Below, in pieces: positions 1-10,800 of a stretch of 64,000 nucleotides of DNA. The notes below the pieces were generated by a model. That model saw only the letters and a list, made by a program, of their open reading frames with translations. It was not told where the DNA came from and did not search any database. The DNA lies in NCBI GenBank assembly GCA_903835005.1, contig CAILLK010000027.1, positions 43,119 through 107,118 of the forward strand, given 5' to 3'. The stretch comes from an uncultured Bacteroidota bacterium. GTDB lineage: Bacteria > Bacteroidota > Bacteroidia > Chitinophagales > Chitinophagaceae. Position numbers and translations under genes: made by a program. Position 1 is the first letter of the stretch, and the number at the start of each line of letters is the position of its first letter.

Positions 1-820
1 AGTAAGGGGTTGTAATACTTGTTGCTGCCAGATGGGATTCATAAACATCACCAACACCGAAATTAAAGATTTGCTTTTTCGTCGGGTTATAAAAATCAAA
101 GAGGCGGAAAATAGAATTCACCGTATCGGGTGCAATGTCGGCGCAGCCAAGATCGCAGGTACCCAGGTTGCCCAAAACTACATCAAGGTAATAATCTATA
201 AAACGGATATTGTGGCTGGTGTGGGGTGGGATGAAAAGTAGGGTATCGGGCCTGTGGTAGGGGAAAGTATACAAATCAAAAACCTTTACAAAGCCATGGT
301 TTTTGCTGAGCCAGATCTGGAAGTAATTTACCGGGTCGCCGGGGTAAGAAAATACGAAACTATCGCAATAAATAGTGATTTTTTTAACCGAATCAAGGGT
401 GCCCATAATGGTCATGGTATCTATTGCAGTTATTGTGGCTGTATAATTAAAATGCGAAGTATCGTTGTAGAAGGGCCAGCTTGCGCCAATGGGAGCCTGG
501 GTTTTTATAATTACTGTATCCCATAAGTTATCGAAAAGATAAGTGCCATCTGAGTGGCGGATTACTTTGCCCCCAAGCCAGCTGCCGCCAAGGAAACTGT
601 TCAGGTCGGTAGGTGCCAGATAATTACTGATGCGCTGGGTCTTGTAGGGATAATAAATTACATCGGTGCCACTGGTTTTGGAAGAGTCGATACGGATACC
701 GCGCACATAACCATTACCATTGATGAAGTAATTCTTTGCGGTTGGCTGGAAGCAGCTATAGTTTTGTGCAACAGCATTACAAGAAAACAGAATTAAGGCA
801 AAAAGTATCAGATTCTTCAT
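1..820 (-). CDS. Secreted surface protein, N-terminal part (cut by window edge), paralogue of the next gene
   Basis: An open minus-strand frame starts at the ATG at 818-820 and runs without a stop through all 273 codons to the window edge, so the C-terminus is missing. The N-terminus is a signal peptide (MKNLILFALILFSCNAVAQN). The body is clearly homologous to the neighbour at 835-2430: both share NYFINGNGYVRGIRIDS, then SWLG-KVIRH-DGT, DLYTFPYHRPDT, DYYLDVVLGNLGTCDLG and an NSIF-L-PTK-IFNFG-GDV segment. I recognise no named domain. By analogy with the neighbour it probably ends in a T9SS sorting domain, but that part is not visible. Only 14 nt separate it from the upstream gene's stop, so the two are probably one operon born by tandem duplication. 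Confidence 0.85.
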   Translation of the reverse strand, partial: MKNLILFALILFSCNAVAQNYSCFQPTAKNYFINGNGYVRGIRIDSSKTSGTDVIYYPYKTQRISNYLAPTDLNSFLGGSWLGGKVIRHSDGTYLFDNLWDTVIIKTQAPIGASWPFYNDTSHFNYTATITAIDTMTIMGTLDSVKKITIYCDSFVFSYPGDPVNYFQIWLSKNHGFVKVFDLYTFPYHRPDTLLFIPPHTSHNIRFIDYYLDVVLGNLGTCDLGCADIAPDTVNSIFRLFDFYNPTKKQIFNFGVGDVYESHLAATSITTPY

Positions 821-834
821 AGTGCAAAAATACG

Positions 835-2430
835 TTAGTGATTGATAACTATTTTTTGTTTCTGAATAATTCCATTATTATCCTGTATGATTACCATATA
901 AAGGCCATCGGGGAAGGATGAGGTATTGATGGTAAGCGTGTTTTGCAAATAAATATTATTGCGGAACAAGGCTTTACCGGTAACATCATATACCGTAACC
1001 AATGTAATTTGGTTAAGAGACGTATTTGCGGTGATATTGATAAGGTTTGAAGCAGGGTTAGGGGATATTGAAATTTTGTTACCCAATTGTAAAGGATTGA
1101 CAGCAGTGTTCGTATAAGCCATTAAATAGTCACCGCAGGTGATTGTATCTTTATGGTACCATGATAACCATGTGGTTTCAATCCTGTCCTCTGCCGGTGG
1201 ATAATTTCTGGTTTTTCCGGTTTGTCCAAAACCTATACTAAAGCAATCAGAGTCGATGGCCGGTAACATAGCAAAGCCATTATACCAGAAGGCTATGTTA
1301 GTGATAAAGACATAGGTGGCTGGACTATCGCAGGTAAGGCCTCCCGGAAAAAGGTGAGGGAAGTAATGCAAAATATAACCGTGTACCGATTCTTCAGGCA
1401 TATAATACTCACTTACAAGGTGGCTTGTATCTCCGGTCTGGCCAAAAATCATGGAAGAACAGGCTGTATCAAAAGACCATGGAAATGCTGAAATATCTGT
1501 AGTAATATTTATCATATGCTCTTTACCACCGTAATTAAAGTTAAAAGGCGTTATTGTTTTACTGCGGACTGAATCAAGGGTGTAAATGTCAGTTATAAGA
1601 GGATACTCAACTGTATTGAAATGTCTCTCAAACACATCACCAGTATCAAAATTATAAATTTCCATTTTTGTAGGGCAGTGAAATGGTATCAGCTTGAATA
1701 TTGAATTGATTGTGTCAGGCAAATTATCTATACAAGGTCCCAGATCGCAAGTTCCCAGATTATTTAGCACCACATCCAGATAGTAATCAAAATATCTAAT
1801 ATATGTAAGGAAACCAGAAGGATTATGCTGAACAGTATCTGGTCTGTGATAAGGAAATGTATACAAGTCGAATATTTGAACAAAGCCATGATTTTTACTA
1901 AGAATAATCTTAAAATTATTGACCGGATCAACAGGAAAGGGTACTCCGGCACTGTCAGCATTGATTGTAATGGTTTTAATAGAGTCCGGACTGCCGAGAA
2001 CATTATCTATACCTTCGGAAGTAACTGTAGCAGTATAGGAGTATACAGTTGAATCCTTATAAAAAAACCAGGAATCTCCTGTATGTGCCTGCGCTTTTAT
2101 TATCACACTATCCCACATATTATCGAAAACATAGGTGCCGTCAATATGCCTGATAACTTTTTTGCCAAGCCAGCTTGCACCTAAGGAGTCAACTCTATAA
2201 CCTCCCCAATAGAACGAATCAGTTAAAATATAATTACTGATTCTCGCAGTATGAAAAGGGTAATATATTGTATCATTTCCATTTGTTCTAATTGAATCAA
2301 TCCTGATACCACGCACATAACCATTTCCATTGATGAAGTAATTCTTTACTTCGTCTTGGAAACAATTAAAATTTTGCGCTATACCATTAAACGTAAAAAT
2401 CAGAAAAAGCGCTGAGAAAAAATACTTCAT
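835..2430 (-). CDS. T9SS type A sorting domain-containing protein of unknown function
   Basis: 531 residues. A signal peptide (MKYFFSALFLIFTFNGIAQN) precedes about 430 residues of beta-rich sequence with no family I recognise. The last ~80 residues form a T9SS type A C-terminal signal: ISISPNPASNLINI, then TVYDVTGKALF, then FPDGLYMVIIQDNNG and a final QKIVINH. Known biology: such C-terminal domains direct export through the outer membrane by PorU/SprA machinery and usually cell-surface attachment. The enclosed domain is shared with the truncated paralogue immediately downstream (1-820). Inference: a surface or secreted protein of unknown task; a hydrolase or binding role cannot be assigned. 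Confidence 0.85.
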   Translation of the reverse strand: MKYFFSALFLIFTFNGIAQNFNCFQDEVKNYFINGNGYVRGIRIDSIRTNGNDTIYYPFHTARISNYILTDSFYWGGYRVDSLGASWLGKKVIRHIDGTYVFDNMWDSVIIKAQAHTGDSWFFYKDSTVYSYTATVTSEGIDNVLGSPDSIKTITINADSAGVPFPVDPVNNFKIILSKNHGFVQIFDLYTFPYHRPDTVQHNPSGFLTYIRYFDYYLDVVLNNLGTCDLGPCIDNLPDTINSIFKLIPFHCPTKMEIYNFDTGDVFERHFNTVEYPLITDIYTLDSVRSKTITPFNFNYGGKEHMINITTDISAFPWSFDTACSSMIFGQTGDTSHLVSEYYMPEESVHGYILHYFPHLFPGGLTCDSPATYVFITNIAFWYNGFAMLPAIDSDCFSIGFGQTGKTRNYPPAEDRIETTWLSWYHKDTITCGDYLMAYTNTAVNPLQLGNKISISPNPASNLINITANTSLNQITLVTVYDVTGKALFRNNIYLQNTLTINTSSFPDGLYMVIIQDNNGIIQKQKIVINH

Positions 2431-2620
2431 AAAGTGAAATTAATTATTCGGATATGCAGATCTTCACATAGTATTGCCACAAATATTATGCCATATTTGC
2501 GGGTTTAAAAAATTTACAGGATTTATTATTTATTTGCAAGCACAATGTTTCAGGCAAATCAGCGTTGCAAATAGGTAGTTCGCAGTATTTTTTTTAATTT
2601 CACGCTCCAAGTTGGATACT

Positions 2621-3283
2621 ATGCATCAAATAATAGATTTATTAAAGACATTGCTTGCTGACCCTGATAAACTCATGTCGTTTATTACTACCCATGGCGG
2701 ATTGTATGTGGTAATGTTTATCATTTTTGCCGAGACCGGATTGTTTGTAGGATTCTTTCTGCCGGGTGATTCCTTGTTGTTTATTACAGGTATTATAATA
2801 GCCAATTCTCCGGCTCCATTTAGTAATGAAATACTCAACCTTGTTTGGTGGATATCCCTGATTAGTATTTCTGCCATTTTAGGCAATCTGGTTGGGTATG
2901 CATTCGGCTGGGAGTCGGGTCATTTATGGTTTGAGAAAAGAGACACCTGGCTGTTCAAGCAAAAACATCTGAAACAGGCACATGATTTTTATGAGAAAAA
3001 TGGCAACCTCGCTGTTATCCTCAGCAGGTTTTTGCCAATAGTGCGCACATTTGCACCGCTGGTAGGTGGTATAGTGAAAATGAGCCTTAAAAAATTCATT
3101 TCATACAGTATTATAGGTGCGTTTGCCTGGGTCATCAGTATGGTTATGGCTGGTTATCTGCTGGGTCATAATGCATTTGTAAAACATAATATTGATAAGA
3201 TAGTCATTGTAATCATCCTGGTTACTACGCTGCCTGTAATATTCAAAATGATCTTCGGAAAGCGGAAACCATCGGCTGGCTGA
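2621..3283 (+). CDS. DedA family membrane protein (SNARE-associated/VTT domain)
   Basis: 220 residues from the ATG at 2621; an in-frame TTG three codons earlier (2612) is less likely. Four to five hydrophobic segments surround DedA hallmarks: the ETGLFVGFFLPGDSLLFITG stretch near residues 40-60, GNLVGYAFGW, and the SRFLPIVRTFAPLVGGI signature near residues 130-150 with its conserved Arg and Pro. The family (DedA/Tvp38/TMEM64) supports membrane homeostasis and includes undecaprenyl-phosphate or phospholipid flippases and recyclers. The length matches the family. It lies 21 nt before the MFS gene on the same strand, so cotranscription is plausible. The precise substrate cannot be told from sequence alone. 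Confidence 0.9.
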   Translation: MHQIIDLLKTLLADPDKLMSFITTHGGLYVVMFIIFAETGLFVGFFLPGDSLLFITGIIIANSPAPFSNEILNLVWWISLISISAILGNLVGYAFGWESGHLWFEKRDTWLFKQKHLKQAHDFYEKNGNLAVILSRFLPIVRTFAPLVGGIVKMSLKKFISYSIIGAFAWVISMVMAGYLLGHNAFVKHNIDKIVIVIILVTTLPVIFKMIFGKRKPSAG

Positions 3284-3304
3284 TAAAAGGCACCACTACT
3301 TAAT

Positions 3305-4528
3305 ATGGATCAGAAAAAGGCAATAGGTTTACTGAGTATTCCGGTGCTGGTGGCAGCCCTAGGGTATTTTGTGGATATATATGACCTGCTGCTGTTTGGC
3401 ATGATCCGCAAATCAAGCTTGCAGAGCCTGGGGCTTACGGGCGATGAGGCGGTAAAAGTGGGCCTGGATGTGATGAGTTACCAGATGTACGGCCTGCTTA
3501 TTGGGGGCATAATCTGGGGGGTGATGGGCGATAAAAAGGGCAGGTTAAGCGTATTGTTCGGATCTATTGTTTTATACTCAATGGCCAATATTTTTAATGG
3601 CCTGGTGCAAACAGTAGCGCAATACCACATCTGCCGTTTTATAGCTGGTGTCGGCCTGGCAGGAGAACTTGGCGCGGGTATTACCCTGGTGAGCGAACTG
3701 ATATCGAAGGAAAAAAGAGGAATAGCTACTTCGCTGGTAGCAGGTATAGGGCTGACCGGCGCGGTTGTAGCTTATTTTATTTCGCAGGCTTTCGACTGGC
3801 GTGTGTGTTATTATATAGGCGGAGGACTGGGCTTGCTGCTGTTACTGCTGAGGGTAAGTGTATTTGAGTCTGGCATGTATCAGCGTCTCCGGAGTTCAAA
3901 TGTTCAGAAAGGAAATTTCTTTCTGTTTTTCACCAATGGTAAAAGGTTTAAAAAATATCTGCTGGCCATTTTAATTGGTTTGCCTACCTGGTACGTGATC
4001 GGTATACTGATTCAGGTATCCGATAAATTCGGAAAGGAATTCGGGATTAAAGAAGCAATAGTGCCCGGCAAGGCCGTGATGTTTGCCTATATAGCAATTT
4101 CTATTGCAGATATGCTGATTGGCCTGGTGAGTCACTGGCTAAAAAGCCGAAAAAAAGCACTGTATATTTTTTATGCCATCACCATTGCGGGAATTGTCAT
4201 CTATTTTCAGCAATACAACGGGACGGCTGGAAATATGTACCTTATTTGTGCCCTGCTTGGATTCGGCACTGGCTTCTGGGCTTTGTTTGTAACTATGGCT
4301 GCAGAGCATTTCGGTACCAATATGAGGGCAACAGCCGCAACCACCGTTCCCAATATGGTGCGGGGATCTTTACCTATTATGATTATTTTATTTAAATCAT
4401 TGCAACCCAGGTTCAGCTTTATACAGGCAGCTGAAATTACGGGTTTTATCGTAATGATCGTCAGCACCGTCTCAGTGCTGATGACTGAAGAAACCTTCGG
4501 TAAGGATTTGAATTTTATTGAAGAATAG
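3305..4528 (+). CDS. MFS transporter
   Basis: 407 residues with about 12 hydrophobic segments, typical of a major facilitator. The loop between helices 2 and 3 carries motif A as WGVMGDKKGRLSVLFGS, and helix 4 has CRFIAGVGLAGELGAGI, as in the sugar/organic-acid (metabolite:H+ symporter) branches. The second half repeats the pattern (GFGTGFWALFVTMAAEHFGT, then TVPNMVRGSLPI). No substrate can be named. It starts 21 nt after the DedA gene, so the two may form an operon. The C-terminus is short and cytoplasmic. No obvious terminator follows in the 296 bp before the giant gene. Confidence 0.88.
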   Translation: MDQKKAIGLLSIPVLVAALGYFVDIYDLLLFGMIRKSSLQSLGLTGDEAVKVGLDVMSYQMYGLLIGGIIWGVMGDKKGRLSVLFGSIVLYSMANIFNGLVQTVAQYHICRFIAGVGLAGELGAGITLVSELISKEKRGIATSLVAGIGLTGAVVAYFISQAFDWRVCYYIGGGLGLLLLLLRVSVFESGMYQRLRSSNVQKGNFFLFFTNGKRFKKYLLAILIGLPTWYVIGILIQVSDKFGKEFGIKEAIVPGKAVMFAYIAISIADMLIGLVSHWLKSRKKALYIFYAITIAGIVIYFQQYNGTAGNMYLICALLGFGTGFWALFVTMAAEHFGTNMRATAATTVPNMVRGSLPIMIILFKSLQPRFSFIQAAEITGFIVMIVSTVSVLMTEETFGKDLNFIEE

Positions 4529-4713
4529 GGGGTATATTTAATGCCGTTTTATTTATAGTGTTCTCTTTGATATTTTATATTTATCTTTCAATTACCTGGA
4601 ATTTTGTCCCAAAAGGAATATTGGCCTTAATTGGTATGTGAAATTTGGACAATAATTCGCCTATTTATTTCAGCTATGTTTTGTTTTTTTTGGAATAAAG
4701 CATTATGTTTACA

Positions 4714-4774
4714 ATTCATAATGTTACATTGTCGCAGACTGCATCGGTAGACTGCGGCATAATTCATTATGAAT
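4714..4774. promoter_or_regulatory. 10-bp inverted repeat upstream of the giant adhesin gene
   Basis: ATTCATAATG at 4714-4723 is exactly complementary in reverse to CATTATGAAT at 4765-4774. The 41-bp spacer holds a direct repeat AGACTGC (4736-4742 and 4749-4755). It ends 50 bp before the adhesin ATG at 4825, in the only intergenic space (4529-4824) available for its promoter. I see no clean TAnnTTTG box there. A regulator-binding role is inferred. AT-rich arms of this length can also occur by chance. Confidence 0.35.
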
Positions 4775-4824
4775 AATATTTATTCAACCCATTTCTGAGT
4801 ACACTTTTTAAATAAAGCAAGATT

Positions 4825-7800
4825 ATGAGATCAGGAAAACTTTACCTACTGCAAGCTAACGTTAAGGCGATTTTGAAAGGTTTTGGACATAAAAGTGCCC
4901 TGCTTTCATTCAGTTTAATATTGCTTGGCCTATCAGCTTTTGCGCAAACAACTAGTTTTACGTCTGCCGGCTCATATACATATACTGTACCGGGCGGAGT
5001 TACTTCTCTGACTGTTGATATGGCCGGTGCCCAGGGAGGCTCAACATTCTCAAGCGGCGCTTTGGGTGGAAAAGGGGGCCGTGTTCAGGCTACTCTTGCC
5101 GTCAGTAGTGGACAGATATTGTATGTATATGTAGGCGGAACCGGGACAAACGGATCTGGCAGCGGTGTAAGGGCCGGAGGCACAAACGGCGGCGGTAATG
5201 GCTTTGGTTATGGTGGCGGCGGCGGCGGCATGAGTGATATAAGAAAAGTTTCGGGTGCATTTCTTGCAGCCAATGAATTATTGGTAGCCGCCGGTGGCGG
5301 CGGTGGTGGTTTCAATTACGGAAACTCAGGTGAGATAGGTGGTTATGGCGGAGGTACTACCGGCGGAGCCGGTTACGAGGGAAGCCCAGCAGGGCCAAAC
5401 ACAGTATATGGGGGTGCACCAGGCACACCAACAGCCGGCGGAGCCGGTGGTACCTATTGTGCAGCACCTGCCGGGTCGGCAGGTCAAGGAGGTAATGCAG
5501 CAGGTGGTACCGGATATGCTGGTGGCGGCGGCGGCGGTTTTTATGGTGGCGGCGCGGGCTGTTATGGCGGCGGCGGCGGCGGGTCATCGTGGCTTTTGGG
5601 TACAGGCGTTTCTTCTGCGACTACAACATTGAATTACCAGAGCGGTGTTGGATATGTGAATATTACTCCAGTTCTTTGTATGTCGGGTAATTCAGGCCCT
5701 TCGAGTGTTTGTACCGGTTCTACTATTACTTTAAGTAATTCGAATTCAGGCGGCACCTGGAGTAGCAGCACCCCTTCAATTGCTAATGTTGGAACCGGTG
5801 GTGTAGTAACAGGTTATTCTTCAGGAACTGCAACTATTTCCTATACAATTGGTTCATGCTCTGCTACAACTGTTGTTACCGTTAACCAGACACCCACAGG
5901 TATCAGTGGCACCTTCAGTGTATGTATGGGTGGCACTACTACTCTGACCAATGGCTATGCCGGAGGAACATGGAGTGCAAGCCCGGCAGGTATAGTTTCC
6001 ATAAATGCAGGAACCGGTGCTATTACTACTGTCTCTGCTGGATCTACTATCATAACATATACTTTGCCCGGCGGTTGTACCGCAACTGCTGGTTTTACAG
6101 TTAATCCAAATCCGGCTGCTATAGGCGGCCCTACAGCAGTTTGCGTTGGCCAGACCATTACTGCTACTGATGGTTCAACGGGCGGGGTATGGAGCAGCAG
6201 CGCGCCAACAGTTGCCTCCATATGGTCGGGATCAGGACTCATTACCGGAATGTCAGCAGGCACACCTAATATCACTTATACTCTGGGTACAGGTTGCTAT
6301 ACCACCAGCCCTATAACAGTGAATCCGGGACCAGGAACAATTACGGGTACTAATTTTGTATGCGTAGGATTAACTACTACGTTAGGCGGTGTTTCAGGGG
6401 TGGGCACATGGACCAGCAGTAATACTACTTTGGCTAGTGTAGTGAGTAGTACCGGAGTAGTAACAGGCGTATCAGCTGGTGTTTTGACTATTACTTATAC
6501 CATCACTGCAACAGGATGTTATTCAACCACGCCGTTTACGGTTAATCCAAATCCGGCTGCCATTGTTGGCGCAACTACCGTTTGCCAGGGGCTTACTACC
6601 TCGCTTACTGATGCCGCAACAGGCGGATTATGGAGCAGCAGCGCTCCGGGTGTTGCTACAATAGGGTCAACTACAGGTGTCGTTACCGGTATTTCAGGAG
6701 GTAGTGCTTCCATTACCTACTCATTGCCTACCGGTTGTATTGCGGCAACTGCGCCATTGGGTTTTGTTGTTAATCCAACTCCGGCAACAATAGATGGCGG
6801 CCCGATACCGACAATTTGCCCCGGTACCACTACCACGCTTACCGATGCCACAGGCGCCGGAACATGGGTAAGCAACAATACAGCTGTTGCTACCATGGCA
6901 GGGGCGGTAGCTACAGGTGTTGCAGCAGGCACTTCAACTATTACATTTACCCTCACAGCAACAGGCTGTGCTACTACATCTGTGCTAACAGTTAATCCGA
7001 ATCCCGCAGCAATTACCGGAACGGCTGTTGTATGCCAGGGTTTAACAACCACACTTGCCGATGGTACGGGCGGCGGCACATGGAGCAGCTTAGCTCCAGC
7101 TAATGGTTCTGTAGTTTCAGCAACAGGTGTTGTAACTGGTGTTTCAGGCAGCACTACAGCTACTATAGTTTATACCTTGCCTACCGGTTGCCTTAATTCA
7201 GTAATCGTTACTGTTAATCCATTACCTGCCTCAATCGGTGGTTCGAACAATGTGTGCGTTGGTTTAACTACTACACTTACAGATGCAACAGGTACTTCGA
7301 CCTGGACAAGCAGCAATACTGCATTGGCCACAGTTGGTGCTTCAACCGGAATTGTTACCGGTGTGGCTGCGGGATCACTTACCATCACTTATACCAATCC
7401 GGCAAATGGCTGTGTGGCTACTTTGCCATTTACTGTTAACCCAACTCCTGCAGCAATTGTTGGCGCTAACAATGTTTGTGTTGCTGCTACCGATGCATTA
7501 TCGGATGCTACCGGTGGTGGCACATGGAGTGTTTTAGCCGGAACCGGTACCGCTTCGGTTTCTGTATCAGGAGTTGTTACCGGCTTAACCGCAGGCAGCG
7601 CTAATATATTGTATACACTGCCAGCGGGTTGCCTATACAATTTGCCATTTACCATTAATTCAACGCCTTCAACACCAACAGGTGCTTCATCTGTATGCAC
7701 AGGATTAACAACTACACTTACCGGTTCGGGTGGTGGAACCTGGACGAGCAGCAGTCCTTCAAAGGCTACAGTGGGTGGAGGAACAGGATTAGTAACAGGA

Positions 7801-10800
7801 GTAAGTGCGGGTACTACTACTATTACGTATACTACGTCACCAGGAAGTTGCTTTGCAGTATGGCCAATGACAGTTAATCAGACACCTGCGGCAAATACAG
7901 GTGCTGCCACAGTTTGTATGGGTTCTAATACTACTCTTGCCAACAGTACATCTGGAGGTACCTGGAGCAGTGTTACCACAGCAGTAGGGACTGTATCAGT
8001 TGCCGGAGTTGTAAGTGGTATTGCAGCAGGTAATACAGTTATTTCCTATACTTTACCTACAGGTTGTTTTGCCAATACTACTGTTACTGTTAATTCCACA
8101 CCAGCAGCAATAACTGGTGCTAACACAGTTTGTACCGGAGCTACATTATCATTAACCAGCTCAGGTGGTACTACCTGGAGCAGCAGCAATACAGCACAAG
8201 CTACCGTAAACTCAAGTGGAGTAGTGTCAGGAGTGGCTGTGGGAACACCAACAATTACTTACACAACAGGAACCTGTTATGTTATCTACCCTATTACAGT
8301 AAATCAGACACCACCAACAATTGTGGGCAGCGGGCTTCTTTGCCTCGGGCTTACTACTACCTTAACCGATGGAATAGCCGGCGGAACATGGGCGAGCAGT
8401 AATACCGGTGTTGCTACAATAACCAGCGGAGGTGTTATTACTGCGGCAGGTTTAGGCAATTCCAATATCAATTATACCTTACCGGCAGGCTGCACCACAC
8501 TTCTCGTGGTTACGGTTAATACTCAGCCAGTGGCTATTTCAGGAGCTGCCACCTTGTGTACCGGGGCTACAACTACTTTGAGTGATGGCACACCCGGTGG
8601 TGCATGGACAAGCAGTGCTCCTTCTATTGCTACAATAGGTAGCGGAACAGGGCTGGTAACCGGGGTTACCGCAGGAAATGTAACCATGACGTACACAATG
8701 CCGGGTAGTTGCATCGTTACCTTCCCGATGACCATTAACCTTCAGCCTGCAGCTATTACTGGAACTGTATCAGTATGTGTGGCCGGTACCACTTTATTGA
8801 GTGATGCTACCGCAGGAGGTGTATGGAGCAGCAGTGTTCCCACACAGGGTTCAATAGGTTCGGCTACCGGCATTCTGGCTGGTATTGCGCCAGGTAATCC
8901 TGTTATAACTTATACTTATCCTGGTGGTTGTACATCAACAGTTACGGCAACTGTCAATCCACAACCAAATGTATATGCAATTACCGGCGGCGGCTCATAT
9001 TGCTCGGGCGGAACTGGTGTTGCAATAGCTCTGAGCGGGGTAGATGCGGGTATCAGTTACCAGTTATATAATGGTCTTGCTGCATCAGGCAGCGCAGTTA
9101 TTGGTGGTGGCACCCCTGTTAATTTCGGAAACAGAACAGCGGCAGGTACTTATACGGCGGTCGCTACAAACACAACAACTGGATGTTCGATTAATATGTC
9201 GGGCAGCACTTCAGTAATTATTAATCCCAATCCGTTTGCATTCAGTGTTACCGGTGGTGGCAGCTATTGCGCAGGAAGCACCTCTACTTTACATGTAGGG
9301 CTAAGTGGCTCGGCAGGGTTCGGAGCAATTTATACTTTAATGCTCGGCGGAGTTTCAACTGGTTTATCTATTCCCGGAACAGGTGTATTGCTTGACTTTG
9401 GTATCCAGTCTGCAACGGGTAATTATACTGTTCTGGGCACTTATACTGCTACAGGTTGTACCACAACCATGACCGGCAGCGCTACAATATCAATTAATAG
9501 TTCACCAACAGTATATACAGTTACAACCCTTGGCGGCACGAGTTACTGTGCAGGTGGCAGCGGTGTTCATATTGGTCTGAACAGTTCTGATGCAGGTATC
9601 AGTTACCAGTTATATCTTGGTGGAGCGCCATCAGGTACACCATTAGCCGGCATAGCGGGCACTGCACTTGACTTCGGATTAAGGACTACAGCAGGTACGT
9701 ATACCGTATTGGCAACCAATACCACTACAGGTTGCAATATACTGATGAGCGGCGCTCCGGTAATTTCAGTTAATCCGTTACCTACCCTCTATTCCGTAAC
9801 CGCTCCGGCCGGAACAGGATATTGTGCTGGCGGATCGGGATTAACTGTAGGACTTAGCGGTTCGACTCTGGGTGTTAATTACCAGCTTTATCTGAATGGT
9901 GTTTCAACCGGGCCATCAGGTCTTATAGCAGGTACAGGTATCGCACTGACCATGACTACTACTGCATCCGCAGGAGTTTATACAATTGTAGCAACCAATG
10001 CGACAACCGGTTGTATTCAGGCAATGAGTGGCAGCGTTACAATTGTAATGAATGCTTTACCAACAGCCTATAATGTTACAGGTGGTGGCGCTTATTGTGC
10101 AACCGGAACCGGTGTTCATATATTTTTGAGCGGTTCGCAGATAGGTGTTTCTTACCAGTTGTACAATACGTTTGGTATTGTTACCAGTGCAGTTATGAGT
10201 GGAACCGGTGGCACACTTGATTTCGGAGCGCAAACAGTAGCAAGTACTTATACTATTACAGCAACCAATATTTCAACTGGTTGCACCAATGCAATGACCG
10301 GCAGCCAGGTAATTACGATAAATGCCTTACCGAATGTGTATCCTATGTCGGCCAATGGCAGTTTCTGTTTTGGCGGCACTGGTTGGGATGTGCAGGTAGG
10401 CGCTTCAGATCCGGGCATCAGCTACCAGCTTTACCTGGGCGCTACTGCAACCGGAGCTCCGATATTAGGTGGCGGAGGTGGCGGAGCAGTGGATTTCGGT
10501 AATCAGCTGATTGGCGGAACCTATACAGTTAAAGCCACCAATACCGGTACAGGTTGTTCGGTTTTCATGAGTGGAAGCACGGTTGTAACAGTTAATCCCT
10601 TACCTGCATTATTTACTGTAAATGGCGGCGGAAGTTTCTGCGTGGGTGGTGCTGGCGTTAATGTGGGATTGAGCGGATCACAGCTTACCGTTAATTATCA
10701 GTTATATAATGGTTCCAGTCCTGTTGCCGGCGGACCGACTGCTGGCAGTGGTACCGGATTAGGTTTTGGTTTGCAGACAGCAGCCGGACCTTATTCTGTT

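Noticed and set aside
32..796. Three plus-strand frames (32-241, 254-526, 554-796)
   Set aside because: They are antisense shadows of the truncated minus-strand surface-protein gene at 1-820, which has a signal peptide and a clear paralogue next door.
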